Shown here piece by piece: positions 46,340 to 62,500 of a stretch of DNA of 64,000 nucleotides (positions are counted from its first letter, which is position 1; every line of letters starts with the position of its first letter). The position numbers were made by a program, and so were the translations under genes. Source of the stretch: Pseudorasbora parva. Taxonomy: Eukaryota; Chordata; Actinopteri; Cypriniformes; Gobionidae. The notes beneath the pieces were generated by a model, which was not told where the DNA came from, made no database searches, and worked only from the letters and a program-made list of their open reading frames with translations. The stretch is from assembly GCF_024679245.1 (NCBI RefSeq), contig NC_090178.1:17240713-17304712 (forward strand). Direction: 5' to 3'.

Positions 46340-48688
46340 TAGAAACAGTATAATGGATCCGTGCATCAGGTCTTAAAGTGACAGTAGCCTAATATACCTT
46401 CTGTCAAATTATAAGATAATATTAAAAATATCCATATGATAGTTTATTTAGCTTGGTATCACTGTCAAATTTGTGTGGCTAGTAACTTTGGAAAACCACA
46501 AGCCAAAGTGGCTGGTGTGCAAAAAAGTTAGTGTCAAGCCCTGCATATAAACGACAAAGCTGATGAATACTTGATTTAGATTGGTTGACGGACGTTTATA
46601 AGTGTGCAAATATTTTTCAGGAAAAGCACAGCTAAAGTAGTTCCAGGCAAATCTTGACCGCATTACAGTTCCTTACCACTTCGCCAAATTGTTTAAGTTA
46701 TTTCAAAAGGTCCTTACAGCCTACAAGAGCAAAAGAACGAAAAAATACAAAGTCACTGACCAAATAAATAAATATATAGGCAAGATAGTTCCAAGTTTTT
46801 CACATGAAATCTCTCTTTCATGCCTCTTTCTGTCGCTGCATCATTCAACGCAGTTCAGCGCTACAGCTTCACATTGTCCTATTCTAAGATAACATTGCAA
46901 ACCCCTCTATGTTGTTTTTGCCATAGTCATACCAGCACAACGTATTTCCAATGGACACCAATGCAGGTATTTCGGGAAATGAAAGACAGCCTCGGAACAC
47001 AAATCAGATTCGCACAGTTGCGATACACTGTGTGGACAAGTCAATCATTTTGATTCGATTCCGATCGGATACACAAATAATTGGATGACTGAATGTATAG
47101 GCTAGTCTTTATCCAGCATGTTTACATTCTCTTAAGACAAACTGAACGTGTTTACATTCATACCAAGTAGTGTATTTGACCATTCACACATGCATCCGCA
47201 TTGCACTACCAGATTTCTTCATGATGCAAGTATCTTGCAGCTGTTTACTTAAGAGGGAAGTACTCTTGCGCAGCTGTGCAGCACATAAACATCTGTATAA
47301 ATCGGAGTGGAAGGAGACAAAAATTTCAAAAGGGATCCCAGAGAGCATTGGTTTTTTTATGCATTCCACTGCAGTGTGCTCCGCAGGTCAGCTAGGGTGA
47401 GCTGGTTCATTGTGCTCCATAAAAGATTATCACGGCTTGTATGCTGTCGAAGTCAAGGTTTGTTTAGAAGTCCAAAGGCGACCGAAAATAGTCATTCATC
47501 CCCACATGCAAACACAAAACAGATGCACAAACGCGAAATGGAAACACTTGAGTCAAATTTCCTCTCATCAGAAATGATGTCACAGCCATTTACTCTCATC
47601 TCTTACAGATGTGGAGGCTAATTAAGCATTGGGAAGTGATCAGCACTTACAATCCTGACTTGGCACCCTATAATGTGCTTACATGTCTCTGCTTACACAT
47701 GTGGATTTGTGCATGTGTGGAGAGTCCAAGCTTCATTAAGATAAGCCCTGTACAAAAGCAGGGAATGTGGTGGGGAATTGCACGTGTAAGATGTAATGAT
47801 TGGGATTAATCCTTTTAAATGGCTTCTTGAAAATTGAATGGCTCCTCTTGATGATTCCAGAAAGCTAAACAGCTGGGCTGCTGACTCTGATTAGCAACCA
47901 GTGGTTTCAAATATAAATATTTGTTTAAATTTTTTATTTCACTGTATATCTAGCATGCTTTTCGCTCAACGCTTCCATGTTGTTTCCACTGAAGGTCCAG
48001 CATGGCTTTTACTGGATCACATTGACACTTGACAAATTACAGCTCAAGTGCTGTTTGTAACTGAGCATGTGTGAGAGACATGGTGGCATTTTACATTGCT
48101 ATGTGGAGATGCTTTTGATAAATGATTAAATGGCCAATTATTTTCCTTGTTTAATGGAAAATACAGTAGTATAAATCGTGTTAGACTGAAGCCGAAGTCT
48201 AGAAACATAACAATATAACTTCTTTAAACTGTTTAATATAAAGTGCTTGTGTTGTAGATTACAACTCACTCCGTTTCAATATTTCAAACTGATGTCACTG
48301 ATAATGGTTCTCTCCGTGCAGAGTGCAAGACCTCACGGATTTCATCAAGATGGAAAGGTGGCACAACTGACGGAACATTTAAAAAAAAAAAATAGTTTCA
48401 TTTATCAGCAAGAATGAATCAAGTCAAAATAATCAGCCTGCGGGACAGATGTTTGAACCGTAAGTTTCCAGCAAGTGGTGAGTCACCGTCCAATGTAGCA
48501 AAAGCTTCCAGACAGGAAGATGAACAGAGCAGTTTGTATCAAACCATGTGCCATTTTTACAATTTGTAAAGATATCCTGTCTAATTATTTTAATTCTTTG
48601 AAGATTTTGTCGAAATTATGGTTTTGATTATTTTGTTTTTGTTTGTTGAAAGATTATTAAAAATTTTAAAAAAATAAAGAAATTGTCC
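46340..48688. other. fhl3 intron 1 sequence, no gene seen
   Basis: No recognised repeat ends, exon or RNA gene. Overlapping open frames at 47.2-47.8 kb lack domains. Confidence 0.4.
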
Positions 48689-48855
48689 TGTCAAACGACC
48701 TATCGTGAATAATCGCATCCAAAATAAAAGTTTGTGTATGTACATGCATGCGTATGTGTATTAATATATACATAATTTTGCACAGTACACACACATATAA
48801 GTAAACACAAGCTTTAATTTTGGATACGATTAATAGTGATTAATCGCTTGACAGC
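48689..48855. mobile_element. Palindromic MITE, CTGTCAAACGA ends
   Basis: Left CTGTCAAACGACCTATCG and right TGATTAATCGCTTGACAG are inverted, with matching inner blocks CGCATCCAAAATAAAAG / CTTTAATTTTGGATACG. 167 bp, able to fold into one hairpin. Confidence 0.7.
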
Positions 48856-50060
48856 ACATAAAAAAATGTAAAAACTAAAAACAAAATTATGAATACAATG
48901 TGTTTCTTTAGCAGTGCACATTGGTTTTCCACTATCCCACAACTGCATGTTTTATTTGCGCTGGATACAGATTTTACAGGAAACTCCCTGCAGTTATAGA
49001 CATATTTCACTCTCATTCTGATAGCGTTACAGTAGGTTTGACAGTCATAGCTTTGAGAATGCCAACCAGACACGTTTTATGTGACTGTTACAAGTACAGA
49101 CCAGTGTTTACATTCCAATGTGGGTATTCGTTGTCAGGTTGAATGCATCTCTATGACAGATTTGGGAAAACTGGGAGTTGGTGATACGAGTACGAGACGA
49201 GGGGTGAGAACACAACCCTGTGACGGGACAGCGTATAGTTCCTCTCACAGCCGCACCTCTAGGGTGACTGGATTCCGGGATCTGTAAGGAGATCAGGTGC
49301 GTCAAAGGTGACTCAGGGACTGTGTCTGGGTGACAAAAGAGTGTGGATGGATAGATTGCACACTAACATCTGCTGATTGTGATACAGTTGGTATAACAGA
49401 CATAATAAGCATGGTTCATTAAATAACTGCAATTGCTTAATCCATGTAACCAACAGATGTTTACTGACGCAAGACATGCATCCAGACACATGCCATGTGG
49501 CATTGCCTAATCACACTCACAAGGTCTGATTCAGCAAGTTTTTGTAATGAGCGGTATGATGGGAATTGCACGGACTTCCAGATTCCAATTCTGGTTCCGT
49601 TAACGATTCTTTTAGTATCTTTGACTAAGAAATATTCGGTGGAAAAACATATGCAATTCGATTCCCAAATTATGAGATCATTTAGGTAATAAAAACAAAT
49701 TACCAAAAATGTTGTTTACAAAGACAAAAACGTTTTTTAGAAACTCCCACCACTGGAATTAACTACACTAAATAGCAATAAAATTGTGGCAACATATTTA
49801 ATTCATGAAAATCCTTTTATGAAATACTACTGACAAAACCAGTGGCCAACACTTGGGCCTGCTCTGCTTCATACTAGTGACATTAATAATCGCATCCATG
49901 AACTTGATTTCTAAACGAGTCCTATCCCGATTCTTTTCCACCGGCTGTGAGGTGAAGACCACATGTCCCAAGATTCTGCGCTCAAACTTGATGTCATGAA
50001 ACTACGCCTTTGTTTTGAATAGGCGACCTGTAGCGGATGGAAAAGTTGCATAGCGCTCCT
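48856..50060. other. fhl3 intron 1 sequence, no gene seen
   Basis: Nothing recognised beyond short domainless open frames. Confidence 0.4.
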
Positions 50061-50462
50061 TTAAAGGAATGATTCACCCATAAAAGAAAAAGTGCTGTTA
50101 TTTTCCTCTTCCTCAGGCCAGATGTAGACTTGCCTCAGGCAAGATATAGGTGACTTTCTTTGTTCAATAGAACACTATAGACCTTGGTGATTTATAAAAT
50201 GCAAGTCAAGAGATGCCATCACTTTGAAAGTCAGAAAAGCAGAAACAGGTAACAATATTAATACCCAAGGCTCTGACCTGTATATTGAGGTCTTATGAAG
50301 TGAAACGATCAGTCTATGCAAATTACTAAACATTAGTTACATCATTATTACCAGGCAAACGAGAGTCTAGACCTTAAGCTTTCTATCGCATGATGATGTA
50401 TGTACATTAGTGTTCTGCTGAAAAAAGAAAGTCACCTAAATTTTGCCAAACTATTCCTTTAA
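50061..50462. mobile_element. Diverged TTAA-family MITE
   Basis: Left TTAAAGGAATGATTCACCC, right GCCAAACTATTCCTTTAA, TTAA at both ends; about 400 bp. More diverged than the copies at 3756 and 41879. Confidence 0.7.
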
Positions 50463-52138
50463 GTATAAAAAAACTAATAAGAGTAAGAGCTGTATGTTCA
50501 GCAGTATTGATTTATTATTTTATCATTGATTTACTGTACCACTGAATAGTGCAAGAAATCATGCATTTCATTTCAGTATTTTAGAACTATGTTCCATCTG
50601 CATCGGTGGAAGAATGAATATGCAAGAATCATTATCGGAATGGGCTCAACCAGCCAAATATTGACCTCTTGGTGATCACGGTGACAGAGAGCAGTATACT
50701 GGAGCATGAGTGTTGTAGAGAAATGACCGGAAGAAAGACAGACAAAAGGGTTTACAACAAGTGGCTCAGACAAAAACAGCATCTGAAGGACAATAAGGCT
50801 TGCGAGAGGAAGAGAGCGGAAAGGTAAATAAACAGTACAAGCGAGCCGATAGCACACCGAGCAGCAGGTCGCATCTCTTGGGGCCCAGGCTGTGAGGATC
50901 TGATTTCATCCATTCATTCTCCCCGGTCTGGGAGGAAGCCACCATCTCAGTGGATCACAGATGCACCTGGAGTCCCCCACAGGAAACCAGCAGTAACTTC
51001 CTTTAATTCAAAGTTAACCCCCACAAACAACCAGTCATGTGTTCCCCATGAGCCGTTTGAATTGAAATGTGGCACTTGTGGCAGTAGAACAAAAAAAGTC
51101 TGAATCCTGAGATAATAATTAAGATTGTCACACAGCGAGCTTGTGATATGGGATGGTCCCAGAGTCAACACACTAACTCATGATGATGTAAAAAATACAG
51201 TACATGCAGTGTACTAGCATGTGTTATTCTTTCAAGACATTTGAATTCACATTGCTTCCTCTGTCACTCTTATTAGAGATGAATTAAAGGGTTCATTGTT
51301 TCTGGCTTTGAGTTATCTTACACATTTGGTTACAGAGCTGCTTTATTGATGGACAGATGTTCAAGTCCAATGGATTTGCATGTGGATGGTCTGATAAAAA
51401 TGTATGCTTTGGAGACGCACTTTTTCACTCTTTTGTATGCCGTTTACTTTTGTGAATGGACAGCTACATTCAGTTTTTGTAGTGTAGAGGCATAGGCTTT
51501 AAATAGTATACCACGCTACTCTTTCTAAGGCTGCTGTATATACTATGTACAGTGAGCACAGTATGACATTTTTTGTATGTATAGACTACAATTGCCATGT
51601 GAACAGTATTCAATGGAGCTTACTATATGGAATACTGCATGCCAAAACGCATTGCACTCAGTCCTATCACTGATGAACAACAGTCTCTGCATGAGGCAGT
51701 GTTTCCAAGGAATGTGGCCATGATCAAGACTGCAGTCACATCAGTGAAAAAAACAAATGCATTTTCAATCTCCTTCAGTTTCTGACCGGTCTGAATATTC
51801 CAGAGTCCAGACACCAAAAAAACTACTCATGAGATGACAACATCACATTTTATGGAGTTTTTTGGACTTAATGAGCCTTATATATACCAAAGGGTGCAGG
51901 GATTTTGAACCACAAGAAAAAATGACAATATTTGTTGTCACAGCAGGATACTTAAAACCTTTTTCTTATAAGAGGTAGCCCTGTTGTGGTTAGCACAAAA
52001 TTAAATAAGGCCCAAAGTTGATTTCTTTGATGGACTATTATTCACAAGCCACTTCTGATGAAGCAGTCTGTCTATTGAATATGGTGAAGAGGGGGAAGTT
52101 GCCATAAACAAACTTTAAAATAAGTAAGTAATAATAAT
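50463..52138. other. fhl3 intron 1 sequence, no gene seen
   Basis: 50.6-51.2 kb is relatively GC-balanced and lacks recognised repeats. No coding exon recognised. Confidence 0.4.
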
Positions 52139-52148
52139 AAATATATAC

Positions 52149-52236
<88 letters not shown>
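52139..52236. repeat. (AT)n microsatellite, about 100 bp
   Basis: AT dinucleotide tract that abuts the left end of the fossil Tc1 element. Confidence 0.95.
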
Positions 52237-52238
<2 letters not shown>

Positions 52239-52240
<2 letters not shown>

Positions 52241-53733
52241 GATCAAAAATGGCTGTAAAAAATAAATCTGCATTGTTTATCCTTTTGATCTTATTAAAGA
52301 ATTCACACAAATCTAACCTTTCATTAAAGTAAAATAATTGAAAATGGGGGGTAAATCACATTATGAAATAAATGCTTTTCTCTAAAACACATTGGCAACA
52401 ATTGTTTTATAATATATATAATACTTTTTGCAACCTCCTTTTCCCAAGATAACAGCTCTGAGGTCTCCTTCTATATTGCCTGATGAGTTTGGAGAACACC
52501 TGAATAGAGATCAGAGACCATTCCTCCATACAGAACCTCTCCAGATCCTTCAGATTCCCAGCTCCATGCTGGTGCTTCTTCTCTTCAGTTCAGCCACACA
52601 TCTTCTATACGGTTCAGGTCAGGAAACTGGGATATTCATGGCAGAAGATTAATTTTGTGCTCAGCGACACGTGTGTGTTGATTTTGATGTTTGTTTTAGA
52701 TCGTTGTCCTGATGGGAGATCCAACCATGGCCCATTTATAAGATTTCTAGCAGAATCCATCAGGTTTTTATTTTTTTTATTTTGGTATTTGCTAGAATCC
52801 ATGATACAATGTATCTGAACAAGATGTTCAGGACCTCCAGCAAAAAAAAAATAGGCCCACAACATTAAAGATCCAGCAGTATTTTTAGCCGTAGGCATGG
52901 GGTACTTTTATCCCTGTTTGCACCAAACCCATCTGGTAGATTTGCTGCCAAAAAGTTATTTTATAGTTTCATCTGACCACAGAACCAGGTCCCTTTTGAC
53001 TTTCCAGTTGTGTCTGACAACTGAATATGCTGGAGTTTGTTTATAGATGAACAATGAGGATTTTTCTTGAATCCCTCCCAAACAACATGTGGTGATGTAG
53101 GGGTTGTTTGATTTTGTTTTTTAGGCTTTCTGACCCCAAGACTCAACTAATCTCTGCGATTCTCCATCTGTGATCCTTGGAGAGTCTTTGTGCACTCAAA
53201 CGTTCCTCCTCGACGTGCATTAGGACAATATACACACACGTCCTCGTTCAGGCAGATTTGTAACATCTTTAGTTAAATGGAGCTTCTTAATTATTGCCCT
53301 GATGGTGGAAATGGGGACTTTCAATGCTTTAGCTATTTTCCTACAGCCTCTTTCTATTTTGTGAAGCTCAACAATCTTTTGCTGCACATCAGAACTATAT
53401 TCTTTGGTTTCAATTATTGTGATAAATGATTAAGGGAATTTGGCTTTTATGCCTCCTTATATTTATACTCCTGTGAAACAAGACATCATAGCTGGACAAT
53501 TTCATGTTCCTTCTCACCCTGGTGTGCTAAAAAATGTAAATATTAATGTAAATATACTTCAGAGATATTTAAATTCTAGGGGTACCAACAATTGTGGCCA
53601 ATGTGTTTTAGAGAAAAGCATTTATTTCATAACGTGATTTACCCCCCATTTTCAATTATTTTACTTAAATGAAAGGTTGGATTTTTGTGATTTTTTAAAT
53701 AAAAGCTCAAAAGGAACAGCCATATTTGATCAT
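52239..53733 (-). mobile_element. Fossil Tc1-like transposon
   Basis: The inverted repeats are long: 52303-52404 matches 53583-53690 in reverse (AAAATGGGGGGTAAATCAC / GTGATTTACCCCCCATTTTC), and the outer ends GATCAAAAATGGCTGT and ACAGCCATATTTGATC extend it. The left repeat has about 25 bp more than the right near 52262-52285. The coding region is minus strand and decayed. Confidence 0.85.
52420..53430 (-). pseudogene. Decayed Tc1-like transposase
   Basis: Minus-strand fragments include SLMLWAYFFFAGG, LVQIHCIMDSSKYQ, and further down PDLNR/PN-type sequence corresponding to the DDE core. The plus-strand text carries the reverse of these (CTGATGGGAGATCCAACC, GGTTCAGGTCAGG). Stops and frameshifts throughout. 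Unlike the intact element at 25080-26714 it belongs to a different Tc1 subfamily, judged by its TIRs. Confidence 0.75.
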
Positions 53734-55301
53734 ATTTTTGAGTCATTGCTGAATAATATCTTTAAAAAGAAAATCTTACTGACTAAAAACTTTTGAAAGA
53801 CAAGGCCAAAAGAAAAAAAATATGTAACAAAATACATTTAATTTTATGTAATCGACTACATAAGTTTACGAAAAGAATGGGACTTTTTTCAAAGGGACGA
53901 TTTTGTTTCTCCACTCTTGGAATAATGAATGGGAATGGAATGGCAGAGGGCTGGCGGCAGACACCATGGGAATCTGGCTCTGAGGTAAGCAGTTTCAAAG
54001 GCTTCTTAATGCACTAAAAGGCACAGTGATGCACCTCAAAGATCTCAACTCCCCTTTTTTCACACACACACAAACATCCATGTCAGCACATACAATCCTA
54101 CACTTAAAACGTCCAGTACAACTCTTTAAAAAAAACTTTTTAAAGTTAAAAGCTCAGTGACCCTCAAGGTCTACAGGATGCCAGTGAGCAGAGGCCAGTC
54201 ACAGAAGCAGGGCTTGAAAATAGAAAAGAAAGAGGAAATGAGGAGAGAACCCAGATTTGTTCTTCCTGCGAACTTTCCTGACCTATATACACATGCAGTT
54301 TTAGCCATGTTGTCTGTTGTCAAGACCTTTTCAGTGTCCGAAAGCATTGCTTTAAAGAAAAATTTCTGCCAAAGGGATCATATATGTTAAGGGGAGTCAC
54401 CCACTGATAGATAAAATATTCCCACTCACCTTTTTTAATTACTCAAGGTGTGTCTTTATGAATTACATGATCCAATGTTATGTGTCATCCATTTCCTGCC
54501 CTCAGGGTTACTTTTTAAACACTACACAGATTATGAAATACCATAAATATTATCAATCTCAATGGGTGTCTATATTATTACCTCACCGAACAGGGCAAAA
54601 AGGTGAGCTGTAACTTGCAACAGGGACCTACGAGTGGTTACTCAGACCGTTCACTACGCCTTGGAATGCAATGTTCTGGGATGAGGTGTGTTCAGATGAG
54701 CGATCAAGTTCCAACCTGGATTTGCTTTTGGCTAAAATCAGGAATATGTCAGGCCCCCCACGGCATGCATGCCTTCAATCTGTTTTTCTAATAGTTATCT
54801 GCATGCATATACATTTAATGCCAGTGAAGACTTGAGGTAGCTATGAGTTTTAGAAAACTTAGACAAATAACTGTCATGTTGTGACACGTGTGCACAGATT
54901 CCTCTGAGAATTACAAGTGTGTTAAACTGTGACTTTAGAGAGATTTAGGATGACATTGAAAGGGCTTGCATTTAATAAATTAGTCTATTTTCTCACTCAA
55001 GAATGAATGGTCTTTTTTTGGTGCTGCTGCTGGTTCAGCAGCCTTGGAACTTGTTTCAACAGGTGATTATAAGCTGTAACTGCAGTTAGTCAAAATAAGT
55101 GAGGTAGAACAATACACTTTCTAATACTTCTTCAGGATACTCGACCATAACCTGGATGAATGAAAACATTCACAGGCGAACAATTCATCGATTTTTACCC
55201 GCTGGGTTTGAATGAAAACTGGCTGATAATCATTTTCTCTGTGTCACGTGAGTTTCTAATTTTAAATAACAGTAAAGAAAGAAAAGAGGAAGCGCACTTA
55301 C
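53734..55301. other. Sequence downstream of candidate fhl3 exon 1, no gene seen
   Basis: Intron 1 sequence nearest the candidate promoter. No transposon ends recognised, except AT-rich simple sequence. A short ACACACACAC run is at 54061-54071. Confidence 0.4.
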
Positions 55302-55450
55302 CCTGTCAAAACTCTTTCAGTACTCTGTCTCTCCGTTTTGAGCGCGCTGGGGTCAATTTAGTTGGCCCTTATTAATAGATCTGTAGTCCTGTTGCTCCTC
55401 GCGGGCGTCCAGAAGTGTCCAGCTCTCTCTCAAAGCACCGAATGAGAGAA
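55302..55450 (-). other. fhl3: Candidate non-coding exon 1 of fhl3
   Basis: On the minus strand a GC-rich segment with several CpGs ends in a consensus donor, GG|GTAAGT (GT at 55301-55300). It has no ATG frame matching LIM sequence and would be 5' UTR. It lies upstream of the fhl3 coding start on the right strand and divergent from utp11, as in human. The start is placed about 25-30 bp after a TATA-like box. The assignment is inference; no spliced evidence is available here. Confidence 0.5.
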
Positions 55451-55476
55451 TGCTCGCGCTCAACTCTTCCATGCGC

Positions 55477-55516
55477 TACTATAGAGGAAGTTGAGTGAGT
55501 CACAAGCTCCCGCCCC
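55477..55516 (-). promoter_or_regulatory. fhl3: Candidate fhl3 promoter (TATA-like, AP-1, GC box)
   Basis: Read on the minus strand: a GC box GGGGCGGG (55516-55509), an AP-1 site TGACTCA (55502-55496) and a TATA-like CTATAGTA-type string (about 55484-55477), in the order and spacing expected for a minus-strand promoter. CpG density is higher than in flanking DNA. Motif-based only. Confidence 0.4.
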
Positions 55517-55912
55517 AGTGTGAAAACGGTATTCCTTCTTTCCTAAAGGAAGTTCCATTAAACTGTCTTTAAACTAAGACAGTTTGCATTGTTATCTGTC
55601 TGACTTGTTGTTTACAGGTAGCTTAGGGCGCAAGAGACCGTCTGTCTGTGGTTCATGAAATTACTTAGCCTACCTGTTACTTGACACCCACATCTGAGGC
55701 GGATGAATCGTCATGACAATCAACATTGTTTTACATTTTTATCATGCTCATGGGGGATAGAGCATATAGACCAGTTCGATTAAACAGAGCTGAAATGATT
55801 TTTTTTTATTATTTTTTTTTTAAATCAACTCATCTGAGGTAAAACATTAAAGATTTGAACATATATTTGAATATGAAAACTCTAACACTGAATCTACCAA
55901 TGAATGAATCTA

Positions 55913-59325
<3,413 letters not shown>

Positions 59326-59494
59326 TTGCTTAGAAACGATCAAATGTTTTGCTGCGAATCTGCTTCCGATAAACACCACGTTACTGTGATCCATCATATC
59401 CGCGTGAGCGCAGAAGATAGTGCGGTGTACACAAATTGTTGTCTAGGCTTTTCTAAACAATCAGATTCTGATTTGGTTTCAGATTTGTACAGCC
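59326..59494 (+). promoter_or_regulatory. utp11: Proximal promoter / 5' UTR region of utp11
   Basis: Slightly CpG-bearing sequence (CCGCGTGAGCGCAGAAG near 59400) directly upstream of the start codon, without an obvious TATA box, as is common for housekeeping genes. The transcription start cannot be placed. Confidence 0.4.
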
Positions 59495-59554
59495 ATGTCT
59501 TCTTTTCGAAAAGCCTTGAAATCTAAACAACGAGACCACAAAGAGCGATCACAG
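59495..59554 (+). CDS. utp11: utp11 exon 1
   Basis: 20 codons beginning at the ATG in the context CAGCCATGTC. Donor ACAG|GTAAGT. The ATG is the family N-terminus. Confidence 0.95.
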
Positions 59555-62500
59555 GTAAGTTTAAACATATTAGTAACTCGCGTGCTGCCTAGCTAAATAG
59601 CGAGTGTTGTAAAATAACTCGGATTGTTGAAACAATGTATTTAATCTTAAATATAAATTGTTGTAAGGATGTAGTTGTTGGTTAAGTTAATGTGGTAAAG
59701 TTGGGCTTTAATAAAATCGGATGGACGCTTTAGGCTTTTGCCATTCTCTAGCAGCGAATGAGAAGGTTTAGCTTTCCATGTCTATCATTTGTTTATTAAA
59801 TTAATTTTCCTCTATCACAGCTCGGTTTCAGGAAACACTTGGGTCTGTTAGAGAAGAAGAAGGACTACAAACTTCGTGCAGAGTAAGAAATAACTATCAT
59901 TTTATTGTTGCACTTTTTACACTGAGTTCTGTTTGTTTCTGCGAACAGAAATGTTCGACCTATGAAATGGTTTGTGATGTTACTCAAGTAGCAATTGTGT
60001 AATTCTGTAAAATAAATAATAGTTATAGTTAATTATAGATAGTGTTAAATATAAGGTACTTGGTACGGTGTATTAGCACTGAGTTAAAATATAACATTTA
60101 TATTATTTAAGATATTCAAGATTTATTTTACATTGATAAGATCATATTGTTATATTACCTTGGCCGTTGTACTATATTACTTTAAAATTCTTTATTGGAA
60201 TATAGGTAGAATGCTGCACTTTATCATTATAGTACGGTTTACAAACCTATTATTTGTAATACAGTGACTACCACCGGAAACAGAAGACCCTCATGGCCTT
60301 GCGCAAGAAGGCCATGGATAAGAACCCTGATGAATTTAACTTTAAAATGATACACAATGAATTAAAGGTTTGTATCCTCATAGAAAAAATACTCTTTTTC
60401 CCGTTTCCAACTATCATAAAGCAGTGAGAACTTTAATTAGATCTCAGCTTATTGTGCTTTTTTTCCGGGTAGGATGGTGTTCACATGATCAAAGCAGAAG
60501 AAACAGTGATGACGGAGGAGCAGAAGAAGATGATGAGGACCCAGGACATCAAATATGTGGAAATGAAGCGGGTGTCGGAGATAAAGGTAGGGCTGATTCT
60601 TACGTATTTTAAGTATTCAGGGTTTCATCACCTCACAGATTGAGATTAATAGCATATGTTTTTATTTTTCAGAAAATTGAAAGGATGAAGTCAGAGCTCC
60701 ATTTTCTTGATGTTAATGAGGAAAAGAAAAATAAACATGTCTTTTTTGTGGACTCAAAAAAAGAAGGTAATCTTGTATAATGGCTTGTTTCCACTAAGTG
60801 GTACGGTACTATACAAAAAGGTATGCAATTATTTCCTTGTTCGTTTTGTGAATGCTACCAACATACTGAACTGTACAACTTTTTTGGGACCCTTCTGTTG
60901 GGGAACCTAGCACAGTAGTCCAGTTCCTAAAGGGTGGAGCTAGACTAACTGCAGAACATTGATTGGTTGACAGAGAATTGCGCTATGCGCGTTCTTCAAG
61001 GGGAATCTTTCTTCTTGCGTTCTTCTTGCGCTATGTGTCATTCCTTCAAGGGGAATGACAACACGAGGTGCAATTTTTTTTTTTAAATATACAGTTGAAA
61101 CAATTTTATCTTGTGACAAAATCTAGAGACGAAAGAACAAGAGCTCACTTGTACAGTGTACACTTGTACATGTGATAAAAGTTCATTATTTTCCATAATG
61201 TAATGATAAAAATTAAACTTTAATATATTTAGTCATTGCACGCCAACTGAAATATTTCAGCTCTTCTATTGTTTTAATACTGATGATTTTGGCATACAGC
61301 TCATGAAAACCTCAAACAATTAGCATATTTCATCCGACCAATAAAAGAAAAGTGTTTTTAATACAAAAAAAAAAACCAACCTTGAAATAATTATGTTCAG
61401 TTATGCACGCAATAATTGGTCAGGGATCCTTTTGCAGAAATGACTGCTTCAATGCGGCGTGGCATGGAGGCAATCAGCCTGTGGCACTGCTGACGTGTTA
61501 TGGAGGCCCAGGATGCGTCGATAGTGGCCTTAAGTTTGTCCAGTCTTGCGTCTCTCAACTTTCTCTTCACAATATCCCACAGATTCTCTATGGGGTTCAG
61601 GTCAGGAGAGTTGGCAGGCCAATTGAGCACAGTAATACCATGGTCAGTAAACCATTTACCAGTGGTTTTGGCACTGTGAGCAGGTGCCAGGTTGTGCTGA
61701 AAAACGAAATCTTCATCTCCATAAAGCTTTTCAGCAGATGGAAGCATGAAGTGCTCCAAAATCTCCTGATAGCTAGCTGCATTGACCCTGCCCTTGATAA
61801 AACACTGGACCAACACCAGCAGCTGACATGGCACCCCAGACCATCACTGACTGTGGGTACTTGACACGGGACTTCAGGCATTTTGGCATTTCCTTCTCCC
61901 CTGTCTTCCTCCAGACTCTGGCACCTTGATTTCCGAATGACATGCAAAATTTGCTTTCCATCCGAAAAAAGTACTTTGGACCACTGAGCAACAGTCCAGT
62001 GCTGCTTCTCTGTAGCCCAAAGTGGCTTGACCTGGGGAATGCTGCACCTGTAGCCCATTTCCTGCACACGCCTTTGCACGGTGGCTCTGGATGTTTCTAC
62101 TCCACTCAGTCCACTGCTTCCGCAGGTCCCCCAAGGTCTGGAATCGGTCCTTTTCCAAAATCTTCCTCAGGGTCCTGTCACTTCTCGTTGTGCAGCGTTT
62201 TTTGCCACACTTATTCCTTCCCACAGACTTCTCACTGAGGTGCCTTGATACAGCACTCTGGGAACAGCCTATTCGTTCAGAAATTTCTTTCTGCGTCTTA
62301 CCCTCTCGCTTGAGGGTGTCAATGATGGCCTTCTGGACAGCAGTCAGGTCGGCAATCTTACCCATGATTGCGGTTTTGAGTAATGATCCAGGCTGGGAGT
62401 TTTTAAAAGCCTCAGGAATCTTTTGCAGGTGTTTAGAGTTAATTAGTTGATTCAGATGATTAGGTTAATAGCTCGTTTAGAGAACCTTTTCATGATATGC

